Shown: positions 46,541-58,860 of the stretch, piece by piece | Numbering within the stretch: position 1 is the first letter of the stretch | Layout: each line of letters opens with the position of its first letter | Source of the DNA: Triplophysa rosa | Lineage: Eukaryota > Chordata > Actinopteri > Cypriniformes > Nemacheilidae | Length of the DNA stretch: 64,000 nucleotides | NCBI RefSeq assembly: GCF_024868665.1 | Contig: NC_079893.1 | Location: 14,467,685-14,531,684, forward strand | Reading direction: 5' to 3' | Notes under the pieces: generated by a model | What the model saw: the letters and a program-made list of their open reading frames with translations, nothing else | The model's database searches: none | Told to the model about the DNA's origin: nothing | Made by a program: the position numbers and the translations under genes

Positions 46541-46799
46541 TCCTGCCAGCGCCTCTGTGGCCTCCAGCCCTGCCAGCGCCTCCGTGGCCGCCTGACCACG
46601 GCCCAGGTCCATTTCCCTGGCCGCCTGACCACGGCTCAGGTCCATTTCCCTGGCCGCCTGACCACGAATCAGGTCCGCCTCTGCTACGCAACCCAGGTCC
46701 AGTTCCCCTTCACGGGCCTGGCCCTCCATCCTGCCCCCTGTTCCGCCTCCGCTCCTCCACCCTCCTGGTCTGGAATCCACCCTTAGAGGGGGGGGGCTT

Positions 46800-47109
46800 T
46801 GTCACGATCCCAGTTCGTGTTTCCCCTGTCTACTTTATTTCCTGTTGTGTGCCATGTTTGTAGTCCTTTGTAGTTTTTCTTGTTAATTAGTTTCCCCAGG
46901 TGTTTCTTGTTTCCTTGTTGTCCCAGTGTAAATAAGCCCTAGTGTTTTCTTTGTTTGGTGTCAGTCTTTGTTTCATGCTCCAGTGTCATGCTTTGTTTTG
47001 GTGCCTCCTTCGTTCTGTGGTTCCTTGGTTTGTTTTTGTCTTTGGTTATTTAATTAAATGTCTAAACTGCATTTGGATCTACTCTCTGCCTGGTTCCTCT
47101 CACGCCACA
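46800..47109 (+). repeat. 3' LTR of the gag-only element
   Basis: It is collinear with 45786-46109, with a 12-nt deletion near 46831 and a 2-nt deletion near 47020. It ends CACGCCACA before the CATAC duplication. Confidence 0.9.
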
Positions 47110-47114
47110 CATAC

Positions 47115-50010
47115 GCATGTCTCCATGTTTTCACAGTTTTGCATTTAACAGTTTACACAGAGATGACAGTATTGTTTTCAAAAATTTGCACTTTTTCAAA
47201 GGTCCTGTTTTTTAAAAATGTATTTTGAGCAGATCATAAATCTGCAGTAGTGGAAGTACAGTATATTCCAGGCTAGCAAAAGTTTCCTCAGGTCTGTCTT
47301 TGTCCATTTAGGCCTTGTTTGAAAAGCTTGCAAAGGTTCTGAAATTTGGCAGCACCCCCCCCCCCCCTTCTAGTCCAACGGATTTTGCTAATGATATTAC
47401 AAAATGTAAGTGCCACCACAGTGAAGAGTGGCTGCATCTCCTAAACAATAAATTTTGCAACCAATTTGATAAGTTCAGATGAAGTAATTTTTTGACCTGG
47501 GGTGAACTGAAATCAACCTTTTGTTGTTTAGCATCAGGCGGGTGTGCAGGTCTCATCATTTGGCTTTTTTTGTAGTGTTTGGCATTTCTCCTTTTCTTTA
47601 ACAATTTCAAAGTAATCAGAATCTTTTGAACGAAACAAAACCATAATGCTCTGGCCTGCCATCTCTGTCTCTGACTGCTCCCATGCACGAGTGTGCATGT
47701 CAAAGTGACAAAGTTTATTTTAATTCAGTAGTTTAAAAAATCAATTAATCTGAAAAGAAACTCATATTACATAAAACAACTCAAATATTATTATGACCAG
47801 AAAAATACCCCCGACACTGATCACAACAATGCAATATTTACAAAGGAAAGTGCATAAGCTTTCCTTTAAAGATCCTGGCTAATAAATAGGGATGGTTTTG
47901 CAATCTGTTGACAGTAAATCCACTCAGTGAAAGTAAAGCAAACCTTTCCAAAGTGCAACTCCTTGGTTTCTGCATCTCCTATCTAGGGGACCCTCTCAGC
48001 AACAATCGACCATGTATCATCAATACAAGTTCGAGCTATCATAATAATAGCTCCACCACTCTCACTGAAAGGCTTTGCATTTGAGATGAGACACTCTAAG
48101 CCAGGCTGAGCAAGTGCATTAATGTGTTTGTGGCCTACTGGTGGTTACAGTAAAGCATTGTTGACTCTCTTGCAGGGAAGCATTTTATGAGGTCACTTGG
48201 TGTTAAATTCTAAAATCAAGTCAAAATAAATAGGAATGAAGGAATTCCTTAATTTTTGAAGGGAGTTTTTTTTGTATGTTCTACAGAAGGGTCATTTTCA
48301 GGTTTTGAACCACATAAGGGTGAATACCTGCATGACAGATAACATTTTATTTTCTTTAAATTTCTTTAAATAAAAAATTACATTGAGGCACACTCTAAAA
48401 AAGTTAATTGAAATACTGTGTTAATTTAACCCAGAAAATGTTTATATGTGATTCAACAATGGATTAAAACAACCCAGCATTTTGAGTTGAAAGAACCCAA
48501 CGTAGGTAATTTTTTAGGTAATTTTTTGTCTTTACTTTTTTTAGTCTTATTTTGTGGATGTAATTTTGTGATAGTACTCCGCTAGAAAAGGAAATGGCTG
48601 GCTGGGTAGAAATGGCTGTCATTGTTGAAGGGGAGGGAAATTGAATTTTCTTCAGGGTCAGCAACATCAAAGAGTGGGAATTCAGTGATCTTCCCTTAAA
48701 GTTGCTGGATAGGTCTAGGCTAGTTATTGATTGGTCAGCAGCATAGTGGAGGTCTGTCACAGGTTCATCAGTCTAGAAAGACAAGGACCACTTTACTGTT
48801 CATTGCATAAAGGGTTGACGATAGTCACATCTGTACTGTATATTGTCCTCAAAACATGAATACACTATTTGAAAATTCATTGAAAGCATAATTCAAGCAT
48901 AATTCATAGTATAAAGGATGAAACAAGGGTGATGCTAGTTTTTTATATTTCATTAAAAATTTAAATGTTACACTGTTTCTTCAGATGAGAGAGAGTTCAT
49001 CCAAAACGTACTGTAGAGGAAATGAGCAAGGGACAGGGGCCTTCCCACGCTGTTGTAGGTAGAGCCACAGTTTTGTGTTATGCCCAGCTGTGTTTGATGA
49101 CCCGACAAAGACTTTTTTTTTTTAATGAAAAGACCATGTAAGACCATGTTAGCATCCAGGTCTTCTGTTTTTTTAAATGCCATTAAATGGTCTTCAACTT
49201 GTTTGAAGCAAAAAGCACATCACATTAGTAATCCACATGATTTAACGTTCAAATGCGTGTTCACAAGAGAGTCGAGTTCACATTGCCTCTCGCATGATGT
49301 AAGATCACGAGGCTTGCGCAAGAATTGATGCTTGTTGCAAAAAACACATAATATTATGGAGCATGTCCAAATATTCACACTTGCATCTTTGCACGTGTAC
49401 TTAATTTAAGTGGGCACGCAGAATGCAAATGTGAACGCACTTAAACAATTCTTTATTTTCTGCACACAACGTAAAATAAGTGTAAATGTTTGTTCTGTTG
49501 TCCCTAATTAAGAAGATAAGAAACAGTTGCAAACATTTTACAAAATACACATACTCATATTTGCACCAAAAATATGCAACAATTTGTGTAACTACCAAAT
49601 TAAATATTATATTTAATTAATTTAACGTGTAAGTGTTTTCAAGGGTGTGAGACCATAGACAAAAATAGACCCTGCATTGGCCGTTAAATGTGGGTTAACA
49701 GCGCTCTTATATTACGAATGCAAAACTTCCTAATAACCAATTGCAATATGTTGCTATTGTTCCTTTACAGTATTACATTAGTACGATTTTTGATTCATTG
49801 TTTTAAAACGATTTTATGTCCAATCAAGTGTTTGATAAATGTATTTTCATATTTGTTTTGTTTTAAAATATCCCTTGTTGCTTTTAGTTTTTAATGTAGT
49901 ATTGTTTAAGAGTAAACTTTAATTATGCAGACTAGAGAGTTTATGAAATATATATATTGTCATTTTAATATTTTTTCATAACACAGCAATATGTTGGAAA
50001 TAAAAAATGC
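47115..50010. other. bnc2 intron, non-coding
   Basis: No gene is recognised. A homopolymeric C run (about 14) lies near 47354-47367. Sequence at about 48390-48510 resembles the left end of the MITE at 51651-51868 (CACTCTAAAAAAGTTAA, then AACCCAGAAAATGTTTATA). Confidence 0.5.
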
Positions 50011-50014
50011 CATT

Positions 50015-50163
50015 TAATCTCAATACATTTGGCAGACGCTTTTATCCAAAGCAAATTACATTGCATTATTCTATACATTGTATTTGAGTATGTGCAATCC
50101 CCTGGGATCGATGCCCATGACCTTAGCGTTGCTAGCGCCATGCTCTAACCACTGAGCCACAGT
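50015..50163 (-). mobile_element. Short tRNA-derived SINE, minus strand
   Basis: On the minus strand it starts TGTGGCTCAGTGGTTAGAGC, has a B-box-like segment (GGGCATCGATCCC, altered) and ends in GCGTCTGCCAAATG. It is the same family as 27658-27805. Confidence 0.7.
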
Positions 50164-50558
50164 AATGACAATGCTGGTTACATATTGTACTTTTGAAAGT
50201 ATCTTCTGTTCAAAATGTACATAAATTATATTTTGTTTGCTCTAACATCAAAATTCAACAGAGTTCCCCAGGCGCCATATTTATATTTATATTTCTATAT
50301 TAAAATTTTTGTTATTTTTGTTTTTAAATAAACAATTTGTTGAATGGGTTGTGTAACTTTGTCGCATTTAATTTTAGCCAAGTAACGGTTCTTCTACTGG
50401 TAACCAAAAATAATACTGGCTAGACATTTGCTATTCACTTTAACTTGCTGGATTATGTAGTTTACTTGTTATTTTTGTTGCTTGTTTTTAGAAATAATCT
50501 AAAGGGACTAACCGTCTATACTTATTGTCTAACTGTGTAATTCTGTGTAAAACTGTGT

Positions 50559-50821
50559 GGGCAGTTGTGGCCTAATGGTTAGTGACTCGGACTTATTACT
50601 CAAACGTTGCCGGTTCGAGCCTCAGTACCAGCAGGGCTTGTAGGTGAGGATCAGTGCTCTCCTCAACCGTCAATACCACGGCTGCAGTGAGACCCTTGAG
50701 CAAGGCACCGATCCCTGCTGCTCACCTCCCTGGGTGTGTGTGTGCACTTGGATGGGTTAAATGCAGAGTGCAAATTCTGAGTATGGAACACCATACTTGG
50801 CCTCACATCACTTCCACTTTA
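50559..50821 (+). mobile_element. tRNA-derived SINE, second copy of the family in the BEL element
   Basis: GGGCAGTTGTGGCCTAATGG holds the A box and GGTTCGAGCCTC the B box. The conserved middle GACCCTTGAGCAAGGCACC and the tail region TGGGTTAAATGCAGAG follow. It has a different 3' part from the 8040-8334 copy, so it is a subfamily variant. Confidence 0.8.
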
Positions 50822-51650
50822 ATTACCCGGTTGCCCTGAACCTCAGGTAGGGTAAATACCAGTGCACATACTGCAAAATGATTTAACTTGTTTTATTTTT
50901 GTGCATCTGTCTTTCGTTGAAGAGGAAAGAAAGCTGTTGCCAGTGTGTCAGACTTGGGCACCTTTTCTACCCGGGAGAGAACATGTGACACACATTCACA
51001 TATTGCACGTATGTGACAGGATGAGAGGCTGAAAATGAGAGAGGGAGAGATGATAAACAGGAGATAAAATGAGAGAGATGTTCTTTTGCAGTGATTGTTT
51101 CCCTCTAATCTTTTAGTGTGAGAAATAAGGGAAGGGCTTTGGAGCATGTGCAGTGCTCAGGGGAACTTCCTTTGGGTGACAGTCTATGATGAGAGACAGT
51201 GCTACACTGCTGCTCGCTAGGGTGTTCCGGCTGGCTCCAATTAACCTTGCACTGATTGCCCAGAGGAGCTTTGCACACTAATTAGAGGTGAGAAATATGT
51301 CTCTGATTCAAAATGCCACAGACACATGGAGGCACTGTGATTCTGAAAGACAGGCCGAGATGTGAGAGAGACCTCCTCTATTGTGAGCAAGAGTATTCAG
51401 TCTCCAACCCAGCTGGTGACAGTTAGCAACCCTGACATCCTGATGATCCTGCTGTCTTTCTCTCAGCCAGCCATATGGATGACATCCTTTTTACATGAGT
51501 GTAGGGATGAAAGTACTCAACAGTAAAACTCTTGATAGTCATACATTAATTCCCTAAATTGTCACTGCCAGATGGATAGTTGAGTGATGCTGCATGTGTG
51601 AGTGGTTTGTTTTTTTCAGTAATCTTCAAGCATCCCTCTGAAATGTCATA
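50822..51650. other. bnc2 intron, non-coding
   Basis: No gene or delimited repeat is recognised. Confidence 0.5.
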
Positions 51651-51868
51651 CACTGTAAAAACAATGTTGGGTTTGGTCAAAAAAGGAAGAACCCAGACAT
51701 TAGGTTCAATTCACCCAGAAAATGTTTATATTTGACCCAACCATGGGTTGAAACAACGCAGCATTTTTGACTGAAACAACCTAGCATAGCATAATTTATA
51801 ATCCAAGGGTTCGGTTCGACCCTTTTTGACCAACCATGGGTAAAAAATAATACAGCCTTTTTACAGTG
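51651..51868. mobile_element. MITE with CACTGTAAAAA ends, TA flanks
   Basis: CACTGTAAAAACAATGTTGGGT is mirrored by TTTTTACAGTG at the right. TA lies on each side (51649-51650 and 51869-51870). Internal ACCCA/TGGGT words form a longer imperfect fold. Confidence 0.75.
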
Positions 51869-51870
51869 TA

Positions 51871-54800
51871 GGATTGTAAAGTCCTGCAGCACATCCTTGG
51901 TGATCATCTATTCCGTTTGAATTTATTCTTTAAAAAGTAATGAGCCTGTGTGTGCATGAGAGGGAAAGACAGAGAGGGAAAAATACTAAAGTGTGTATGT
52001 GAAGCTTTCAGAGTGTATGTAGGCAGAATACAACGCTGCTTTATTTTCCTGGCCTAAATGTTTTAAGGTCTACAGAGGGTGGGAGATTGGATGTTCTAGT
52101 GGCACTCCCCTGTCTCGCTCTGAAATTGTCTCAGTTGGAAGCATCTGTGAATAAGAGTGGTCCATCTCTTTTTGTTTTACATGCTGTTAGTGAAGGATGT
52201 AGCTGAAACAAACTTGTTGTGGGAGTTGTACAGCAAACAGCCATTTGTACCTGATTTTGACCAGAGGGACTCGTGAGAGGGAAACAAGGGGAGGAGTAGA
52301 AGGAATGACTCCTGCTTAATAGCTCTTGAGTACTGTGGCAGCAGCTAGGCAAAGAGTGTGTCAACTCCCACTGGATATGGGCAATCTCCTTTCTGCCCCT
52401 TGGCATGACTTTTCACTTTGATTTTCAGGCAGGCCTGTGTGCTTAAATGACTCCATCTCCCAGAAACCCTTGGGACAATAGAAGCTAAATATGTGGTCGC
52501 TGAGTGCTGCACAAACGATTATGGGGGTTATCCAGTGTGTGTTTTGTATAGGTTTTGCAATGACTATTCTGCCAGTAAATCAACCAAGACACCTCTCAAG
52601 TAAAGGTTTAAAATTCAAATTTTAATTATCTGACAAGTGGCAAAAACTCAAATTGAAAAGATCACAATGTTAATCAACCACTACTTTTTACAAGGTGTGG
52701 CAGTGTTCAGCAAAGACAGACACACTGATTGTAGTGTCAGGCCCCCGAAAGGCATTCCTTTAAGTTTAAGATTAACATAATTGCTAAAAAATGGGATTAA
52801 AGCGTTCATGGGGAAAACATTGTCCAAATAGAAAGGGGGCACAGTACACTATGTTGCAGTGAAAATGGGCTCAGTGAGGGTAAGATCTGGATAGGTTTGA
52901 TCCAGGTAAGAAGTGGAGTCCATTTTCCGCACACGCTCCGCTCCTCCCCTGCTCCGTGAGTTGAAAGAGGTTCCCACCAACAGCTCAGCATCTCCTAATT
53001 CACAGAAAGCAAGGGGCATGGTACAGTAACCAAGCATGTCAGGCTACGATGCATGTTCTATCTCCAGGAAGCTAGTCCAGTGTGCGTGTACTGCACTGGG
53101 CTGGTTTTTTATAAAGAGGACCACTAAAGATTTAAAGGCAGATGTGATAAGGCACAATTACTGGTGTGCCTGGTCATTTGCCACCACAGATGTGTTATTA
53201 GCGCGCCCCTCCTTTCTCACACACCTGCTCCAGTTGGCAGTCTGACTGAAGGAACCGGTAGCACTGATATCAGGGGAGATGTTAGTTTCTTCACAAAAGC
53301 TAAAGGTCTTTGTCAGTTAATTAGATGTGTTGCTAGACATGTTTCTAGGTCACTGGGTGTTGAAATATTTGAAAATTAAAATGTTACATGACAGCACAAC
53401 TTCACCCCAAGAATCAGCGTAGCCAGTTGATGTCTCTGTATGACTGTTATATGACCAATGTGTTTACTACTGCAGATATAGGTATTTTGGTATATCTTCT
53501 AGTATTTATCCGTTTTCTCTAAAATGAAATGGTCAAGGTCTGGTCTTAGGTGTCCTCAGTGCACACCTAACAGGGTCCACTGTACTCTAATATCCCACAC
53601 TCCAACCAGTCTATACTTTATATACTTTTTTACCATCCGCTAGATTGAATAAGTTACATACAGGTTTAAATGCATATTACGATAAATGCTTTGATGGTCT
53701 ACAGATTTTCTTCATGTATAAGTTACATTACAAAAATGCAACACCATATGTTTTCAAAAGTTAGTGATGTTTATTTTCACAGTAAGTAATCACAATTGTC
53801 TGGAACTTATGGTTGTAGACATGCCTTTTTCTGGACATAGTGTCTTCCCAAAATCCACATTTGACATATAAACCCACATATGATGCTTATGCCCGTGCAA
53901 GCACATGAGTGCACTCAACCCTGGTGGTAAGATCAGCACTGCAAAATAGACTGACATATATACAGTACCAAAATTGAATGGGTTTATAAAAACGGAACCC
54001 CTGCCCATCCCCTATACACCTGCACACACATTCCTATTCACTCTTGAATGCATATTGGTTTGTATGTGTCAGCAGTAAATAATGCTGCTGGTGACAGTCA
54101 CAGTAGCTTTGTGTCTTATGGGTCTCTCCGGAGGCCTGAAGGCCGGAATAGTGATGCTTCTGGGGCAGATAATGGTAGGAAAAAGTCATGTCTTAGCTAA
54201 TGGTCTTGCATCTTCCTGGCAGCATGTCAATAATGGCTCTTATCACATTAGGCAGAAGTCCATTAGCTTATTCTCTTCCCCTGCATGCACCGTGCCAGTA
54301 CCAGTTTGTACACAGACTTTCAAATAGTCTGCATGTGTTTGTGTGTGTGTGTGTTTGTGATATAGGTCCTTAAGATAGGAGACCTATTTAACCAATGAGG
54401 GTTACACAAGGCTCTGTGAACTTTTTTCCTCAGACGTCATGGCTTCAGGCCCTGGGCTTTGACTGATCAATCCCCCCACACCTTTTGCCACTTCCCTACT
54501 CAATTATTTATTGGTTAAAATAAAAAAGTCAAAAAGTAGAATACTGAGCAATTCGCTGGATGAAGACCTTCAAGATCACAGGAAAACCTTTGCTTACACA
54601 GTTTTGTTTTGGAGATGAGAGCTACCCCTTGATCAATAGTGATATCATGTTGCATCCACTGATTCCTGTGTTCTGTTGTATTGCAGTCCATAAAGTTTCC
54701 TGTATCAGGTCCCAGACCAATTGTTCACGATAAACCAGTATTTACTTAATAAAAAGTTAAATACATAGTAAAGTAGAGTAAATCAACAATACTGAGTTAG

Positions 54801-56383
54801 ACAGGCCTTTTGAGGGGCTTAATGATCCCCTGACACTGATAAGTGATGATTGTTATAACGACAGTATCCTGTAGACTAGGGAAAGCTAATAGGATGTTGA
54901 CCGAATTGCATAATTGACTGCTTTGTTTTGCTGACAGCATTGACATGGTGAATATGTGGCCATCTTTTTCTTATCCTCGAAGATCATTTACAAAGCTATA
55001 GGCCTCCAGCATCATTACTGGGCTGCAGTAAGTTACACCAGTGGCAGTGAGATAAATACAGCCATCAGAGTTTACACAGTTGCAGCATTTGCCGGCTGCA
55101 CCTTGGATAGATGAGACGCTGTGACTTAATGCTGTAATTATTAACTAATTGTCTTTAACCTCACAAATAGTGTTCAGCCACATTATGTAAAGGAGTCAAG
55201 AATGTGTAATGACAGTGTAATCCATCATAACAGGGGGCGTGGGGACGGTTCTAATGAGTTTTTTTTTTGAGTATGGCAAATCTGCAGAACGCATAGATAG
55301 AGGCCACATTAAGCTAATTGGTGTAATGAGTGCCTTGGTGTAAAAGTGCATCTAATGGAAGGTTTCTTGTCTGGCTAATGCAGGGGAGTTGACTAAGGCT
55401 GAAGGCTGATTTGTGGTCAGACAGACTTATATTTTATTGTGCTAGTACATCTGAATAAAATTTAGGCATTTTTGAATAGCCAAAGAAATATACTGTAGGG
55501 ATGGTAATTAGCTATCACAATAATAAGAGGTTTCTAAACGTAACCCAAAGCATATGATGTTTGTCTTAAAGCAAAATTCTAGTCCAACTTGAACCCCTCC
55601 TCATTTGCCTATTCTGTGTGCTTTTCACGCAAGTTTGAGTTTCTCTGTATGTTTGGGGTGTGGCCTTAGCATTGGCTGACTTGAGTCCAGACTTTTTGGA
55701 AGTGTAGACGGGTGTGATTGCAGAACTCCTCTTAGACAGACCCTCCAAAGTGTGTAGCCTGTGACCTGTATCGTGACAGCTGGCTGGCCTCAGCTTTTCT
55801 AACTAACTCCATTTGGTAAAAATTATAGCCCAGTGCCTTTTTTATGCTTTATTTTCTGATTTAAGGAAATGAGGAAGAAAAAATTAGATAAATTCGTAAG
55901 TGAAACTTGGCCATGTCAGACTGGTTTAAAAAGCAGAGCTGCATAGTGTACGTTTTCCAAGCAGACAAGGGTCATTCTAGCTTGATTTAAATGACACAGT
56001 TTAACATTCAATATTTATATAGTGCTTTTCATAATTTTGCATTGTTGCAATTAGTAGCTTTAAAGAAAATTACCTTTAGAATGGTATGAGACAAACATGG
56101 ATATGATATAAAACAGCAAAATTATATAGTATGTTAAATACATGGTATGGTTACACATTTTTTTAGACATTAGCATTGCTAACTGGTAAAAGATTTGTCT
56201 ATAGGATTGTACAGTAAAAAATAGATATAGTGGGGCTATAGAAGCTGGGGCTTTTAATCCCCCCACTACAATTCTCCAATCTGCAGTGACAGACAGTGGG
56301 GTTTCTGTTTGCTCAAGCTTTGTAATACTTGGTGAAAATAAGTGTCAATATTTATCCTCTTTGAATCACTTTCTAGTAATATG
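51871..56383. other. bnc2 intron, non-coding
   Basis: No gene is recognised; short frames lack domains. A GT run lies at 54330-54356. A diverged LINE-tail word (TATTTATATAGTGCTTTT) occurs at 56012-56029. Confidence 0.5.
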
Positions 56384-56959
56384 TACACTATATGGACATT
56401 ATACTGTATATTGGGACACCCATTTCTAATAAACATTTTTATCTATTCAAGTAATCTAATTCTAAAACTAATATTAAAGTACCCGTGAATCGGAAGTTGC
56501 GATCGTTTTTACTTCCGTATTTTGACGCATTTCAGAGTGAAATAAGCCTCTTTCACATGAGTCGGAATGTACACAGGGTAAAGCAACTTCCCCTACAGAT
56601 TAAATCCATTTGTAATAGAATGCGCTTATGTCATTTAAAGCTAATGACGAGTGTAACTCGTTAATATTTGTTAGTAAATAAGATATCATAAACTGCTAAG
56701 GTAAGGTTTCTTTTTTTATTGCAATTAAAATATGATTCTTTTTTCATTCATAATACCAAATGTAAAATGTTAAAACTTAAATTGTGAAAACGTAATAAAT
56801 GTAGACATTTGTATTTCTTAACCTTGGTTAATTTTAAAGTATTACGTTGCGCTGTAACCAATATTTAAAAAATTGACCTTAAGACCTTTAATGGGTCGCT
56901 TTCAATGCTGCACATAAGATTCTAATGTTCCTGAATAATCGTTTATTTTAAGGTTAAAG

Positions 56960-57208
56960 TGATGTGATATGGTGTTCCATACTCGGAATTTGTGCTCTGC
57001 ATTTAACCCATCCAAGTGCACACGCAGTGAGCAGCCATTGCTGCGGTGCCCGGGGAGCAGTTGGGGGAACGGTGCCTTGCTCCAGGTCCCATCTCAGCCG
57101 TGGTATTGAAGGTGGAAGAGAGCGCTGATCATTCACTCCCCCCACCTACAACACCTGCTGGTACTGAGGTTCGAACCGGCAACGCTTGGGTCACAAGTCC
57201 GAGCCATG
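56960..57208 (-). mobile_element. tRNA-derived SINE, third copy, 5'-truncated
   Basis: On the minus strand the B box GGTTCGAACCTCAG and the central GAGCAAGGCACCG are present. The head with the A box is missing beyond 57208. It is related to 50559-50821. Confidence 0.75.
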
Positions 57209-57912
57209 TAAATAATATCTTATATACAGAAAAAAAGATTCACTCCCCTATCACAGTAACACACAGCAGACATAATAAAACACACATACACAATGCGTGG
57301 CAATGATCCAATGCACCTGCTAGTAAAACGTCTGATATTATATATTTTACATTAACAAAATATTTTTACAATGCCAGAAGCACTAGCGAGAACAGACAAC
57401 AGAAGACATTTTTTTAAATTTTCTGAAACAGAAAGTGTGATGCGAGTCTGACGGAAGGGATTGGGTGATGTCTTTCCAACACGCTGCCATTACTGTAACG
57501 TTTATTTTATCGATATAATGCAGGACCAAACCAGACAGACATAAAGAATAAAATGAGACAGAGAACATCATCACTGGGTTTATTATATGCAATTCAGTAG
57601 TTAAAATCAGCAAGTACCTGCCTCAGGTTGGCTCGTTTACATTATTTATACGAAGACATTTAATCCAGACACTCTTGTTAGACTTGGATACTATGCTGTA
57701 ACCGGAACATCGTTTACCTTGCGTCAAAAACCCAGAAGCGTGAAAAAGGCCTGTTGGATTTTGAATGTGAAAAATTGTTCTCTGCGATTTGATTGGATTT
57801 ATAAAATAGCCATTTCATTTTGAAATGGAACTGGGAGCAGACTGACAGTTGAAGGGGAGGATGCTCTGCCCAAGCCGTCTAACATACGTCATTTAAGATG
57901 GATAGTCAATAC

Positions 57913-58439
57913 TGTCATGATTCTGCCTCATCATGTCATGCCTTTCTTGGTCTTGTGGCAGAATCATGGCAGAGCCTCTTGTTTAGTGTGGAGAGAAACA
58001 TATTATTGTCGGCCATGACATAATGTGCATTCTCTCCCGCCCCTCTCATTTCCTCGTTTAGCTTCCCGCCTGTGTCTCATTACCCACACCTGCCCATTGT
58101 TATCTTCTTTGTCAGTTCCCTTATTTGCCCTTGTGTCTGCTGTCCTGTGCTCGTTCATTTTGTACCATTTGTTATTCGTCCATGTCATTTGATGACGTTT
58201 TGTCTTGTTCCCGTCTGTGAGTTTATCCAAGTCAAGTCAGTTTAAGTTTTTGTCAAGTGTTGCTTTTGTCCAGTTTTAGTTAGTTTACGTTCTTGTGCTG
58301 TCTATGATTATTCTCCCTTTGTCATTGTCATTTTACCCCCTCGTGGGTCTTTTTTTTGTAAAATAAAAACTTTTGTCTTTTGTTAACCCCTTACCTGCTG
58401 CCTGCATCGGGGTTCTCTTCCTGTGCACCACCCCTGACA
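57913..58439 (+). mobile_element. Solo LTR with AATAC duplication
   Basis: TGTCATGATTCTGCC at the start and CCACCCCTGACA at the end give TG...CA termini. The pentamer AATAC flanks both sides (57908-57912 and 58440-58444). It contains AATAAAAAC-like polyadenylation sequence at about 58361-58371. It has the same general design (TGTCA start, CTGCCTGCA near the end) as the LTR at 15926. It was left by recombination between two LTRs of one element. Confidence 0.88.
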
Positions 58440-58860
58440 AATACAGGACGGAAGTGCATTTTCAGATTTTAACTGAATATTAAGAGGGCACACAAAATTT
58501 AAAAAGAGAATGACCCACATTGATAAGCTATTTACAATAAATGCTGCAATATTTCATGAAAAAATAGGCATTGTAATTTTTAATTTCACTAGGACTTTAA
58601 TGCTATACCATACAATATCATATTGAAGATATTTTGTTTACATCTTTGTTGCAACAGTTTTGGAATGGCTTTATGCAGGCAGACCAGTCCTTATTTTAAA
58701 CCTTGCTTAGTGCAAAATAGAAAAATGCCCAAACTGTTGCTAAAAAATGAGTGGCACACAGTTCTATAGAATCTTAAGATTTGTTCTCACAAAAATGACT
58801 AAAGTAGTCAAACCTGTTCATCAGAAAGGAGCATCCCAATACTTTTGTCCATATAGTGTA

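Larger units (their letters stand above)
46124..46786 (+). pseudogene. Repeat-rich reading frame of the gag-only LTR element
   Basis: The ATG at 46124, 15 bases inside the LTR, opens MDPAVFWHPAMRLLMLRPSR, after which PSRPPSQRLR-like units repeat; this frame closes at 46379. The overlapping frame (from 46058 in the LTR to 46786) stays open through both repeat blocks with TAAKPASPAV units. It is not clear which is translated; a frameshift between them would explain both. Conserved capsid motifs are weak or absent, so the gag label is by position. Confidence 0.45.
45786..47109 (+). mobile_element. Complete gag-only LTR retrotransposon with CATAC duplication
   Basis: Two LTRs (45786-46109 and 46800-47109) flank a 690-bp interior. 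The pentamer CATAC occurs at 45781-45785 and 47110-47114. The LTRs differ by roughly nine substitutions plus 12-nt and 2-nt gaps, so it is clearly older than the BEL element. A G-rich polypurine tract (about 46785-46797) abuts the 3' LTR. The interior codes only a repeat-rich protein; no enzymes are present, so it relied on a partner element. Confidence 0.9.
56474..58600. mobile_element. TTAA-flanked DNA transposon, second layer
   Basis: TTAA then AGTACCCGTGAATCGG at the left (56474 on) faces TTCACTAGGACT then TTAA (to 58600) at the right. The body includes a conserved-looking block at 56484-56560 and 57700-57900. It contains a SINE and a solo LTR. The inverted repeats are short and imperfect, so the ends are less certain than for the other layers. 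Confidence 0.55.
56384..58860. mobile_element. Tc1-like inverted-repeat element, outer shell of a nested stack
   Basis: The left end TACACTATATGGACA (56384) and the right end TGTCCATATAGTGTA (to 58860) are perfect inverses including the TA dinucleotide. CCCAATACTTTTG inside the right end has a diverged partner, TATTGGGAC, on the left. No transposase is visible. Its interior is almost entirely another transposon (56478-58596). Confidence 0.75.

Noticed and set aside
46100..46780. Long minus-strand frames through the 46 kb repeats
   Set aside because: The GC-rich tandem repeats lack stops in all frames. The LTR orientation and the ATG next to the 5' LTR favour the plus strand.
27700..50600. 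tRNA genes at SINE heads (27658, 42500, 50015, 50559)
   Set aside because: A and B box-like strings are present, but no cloverleaf with paired acceptor stem and CCA-proximal end follows. The sequences continue as SINE bodies.
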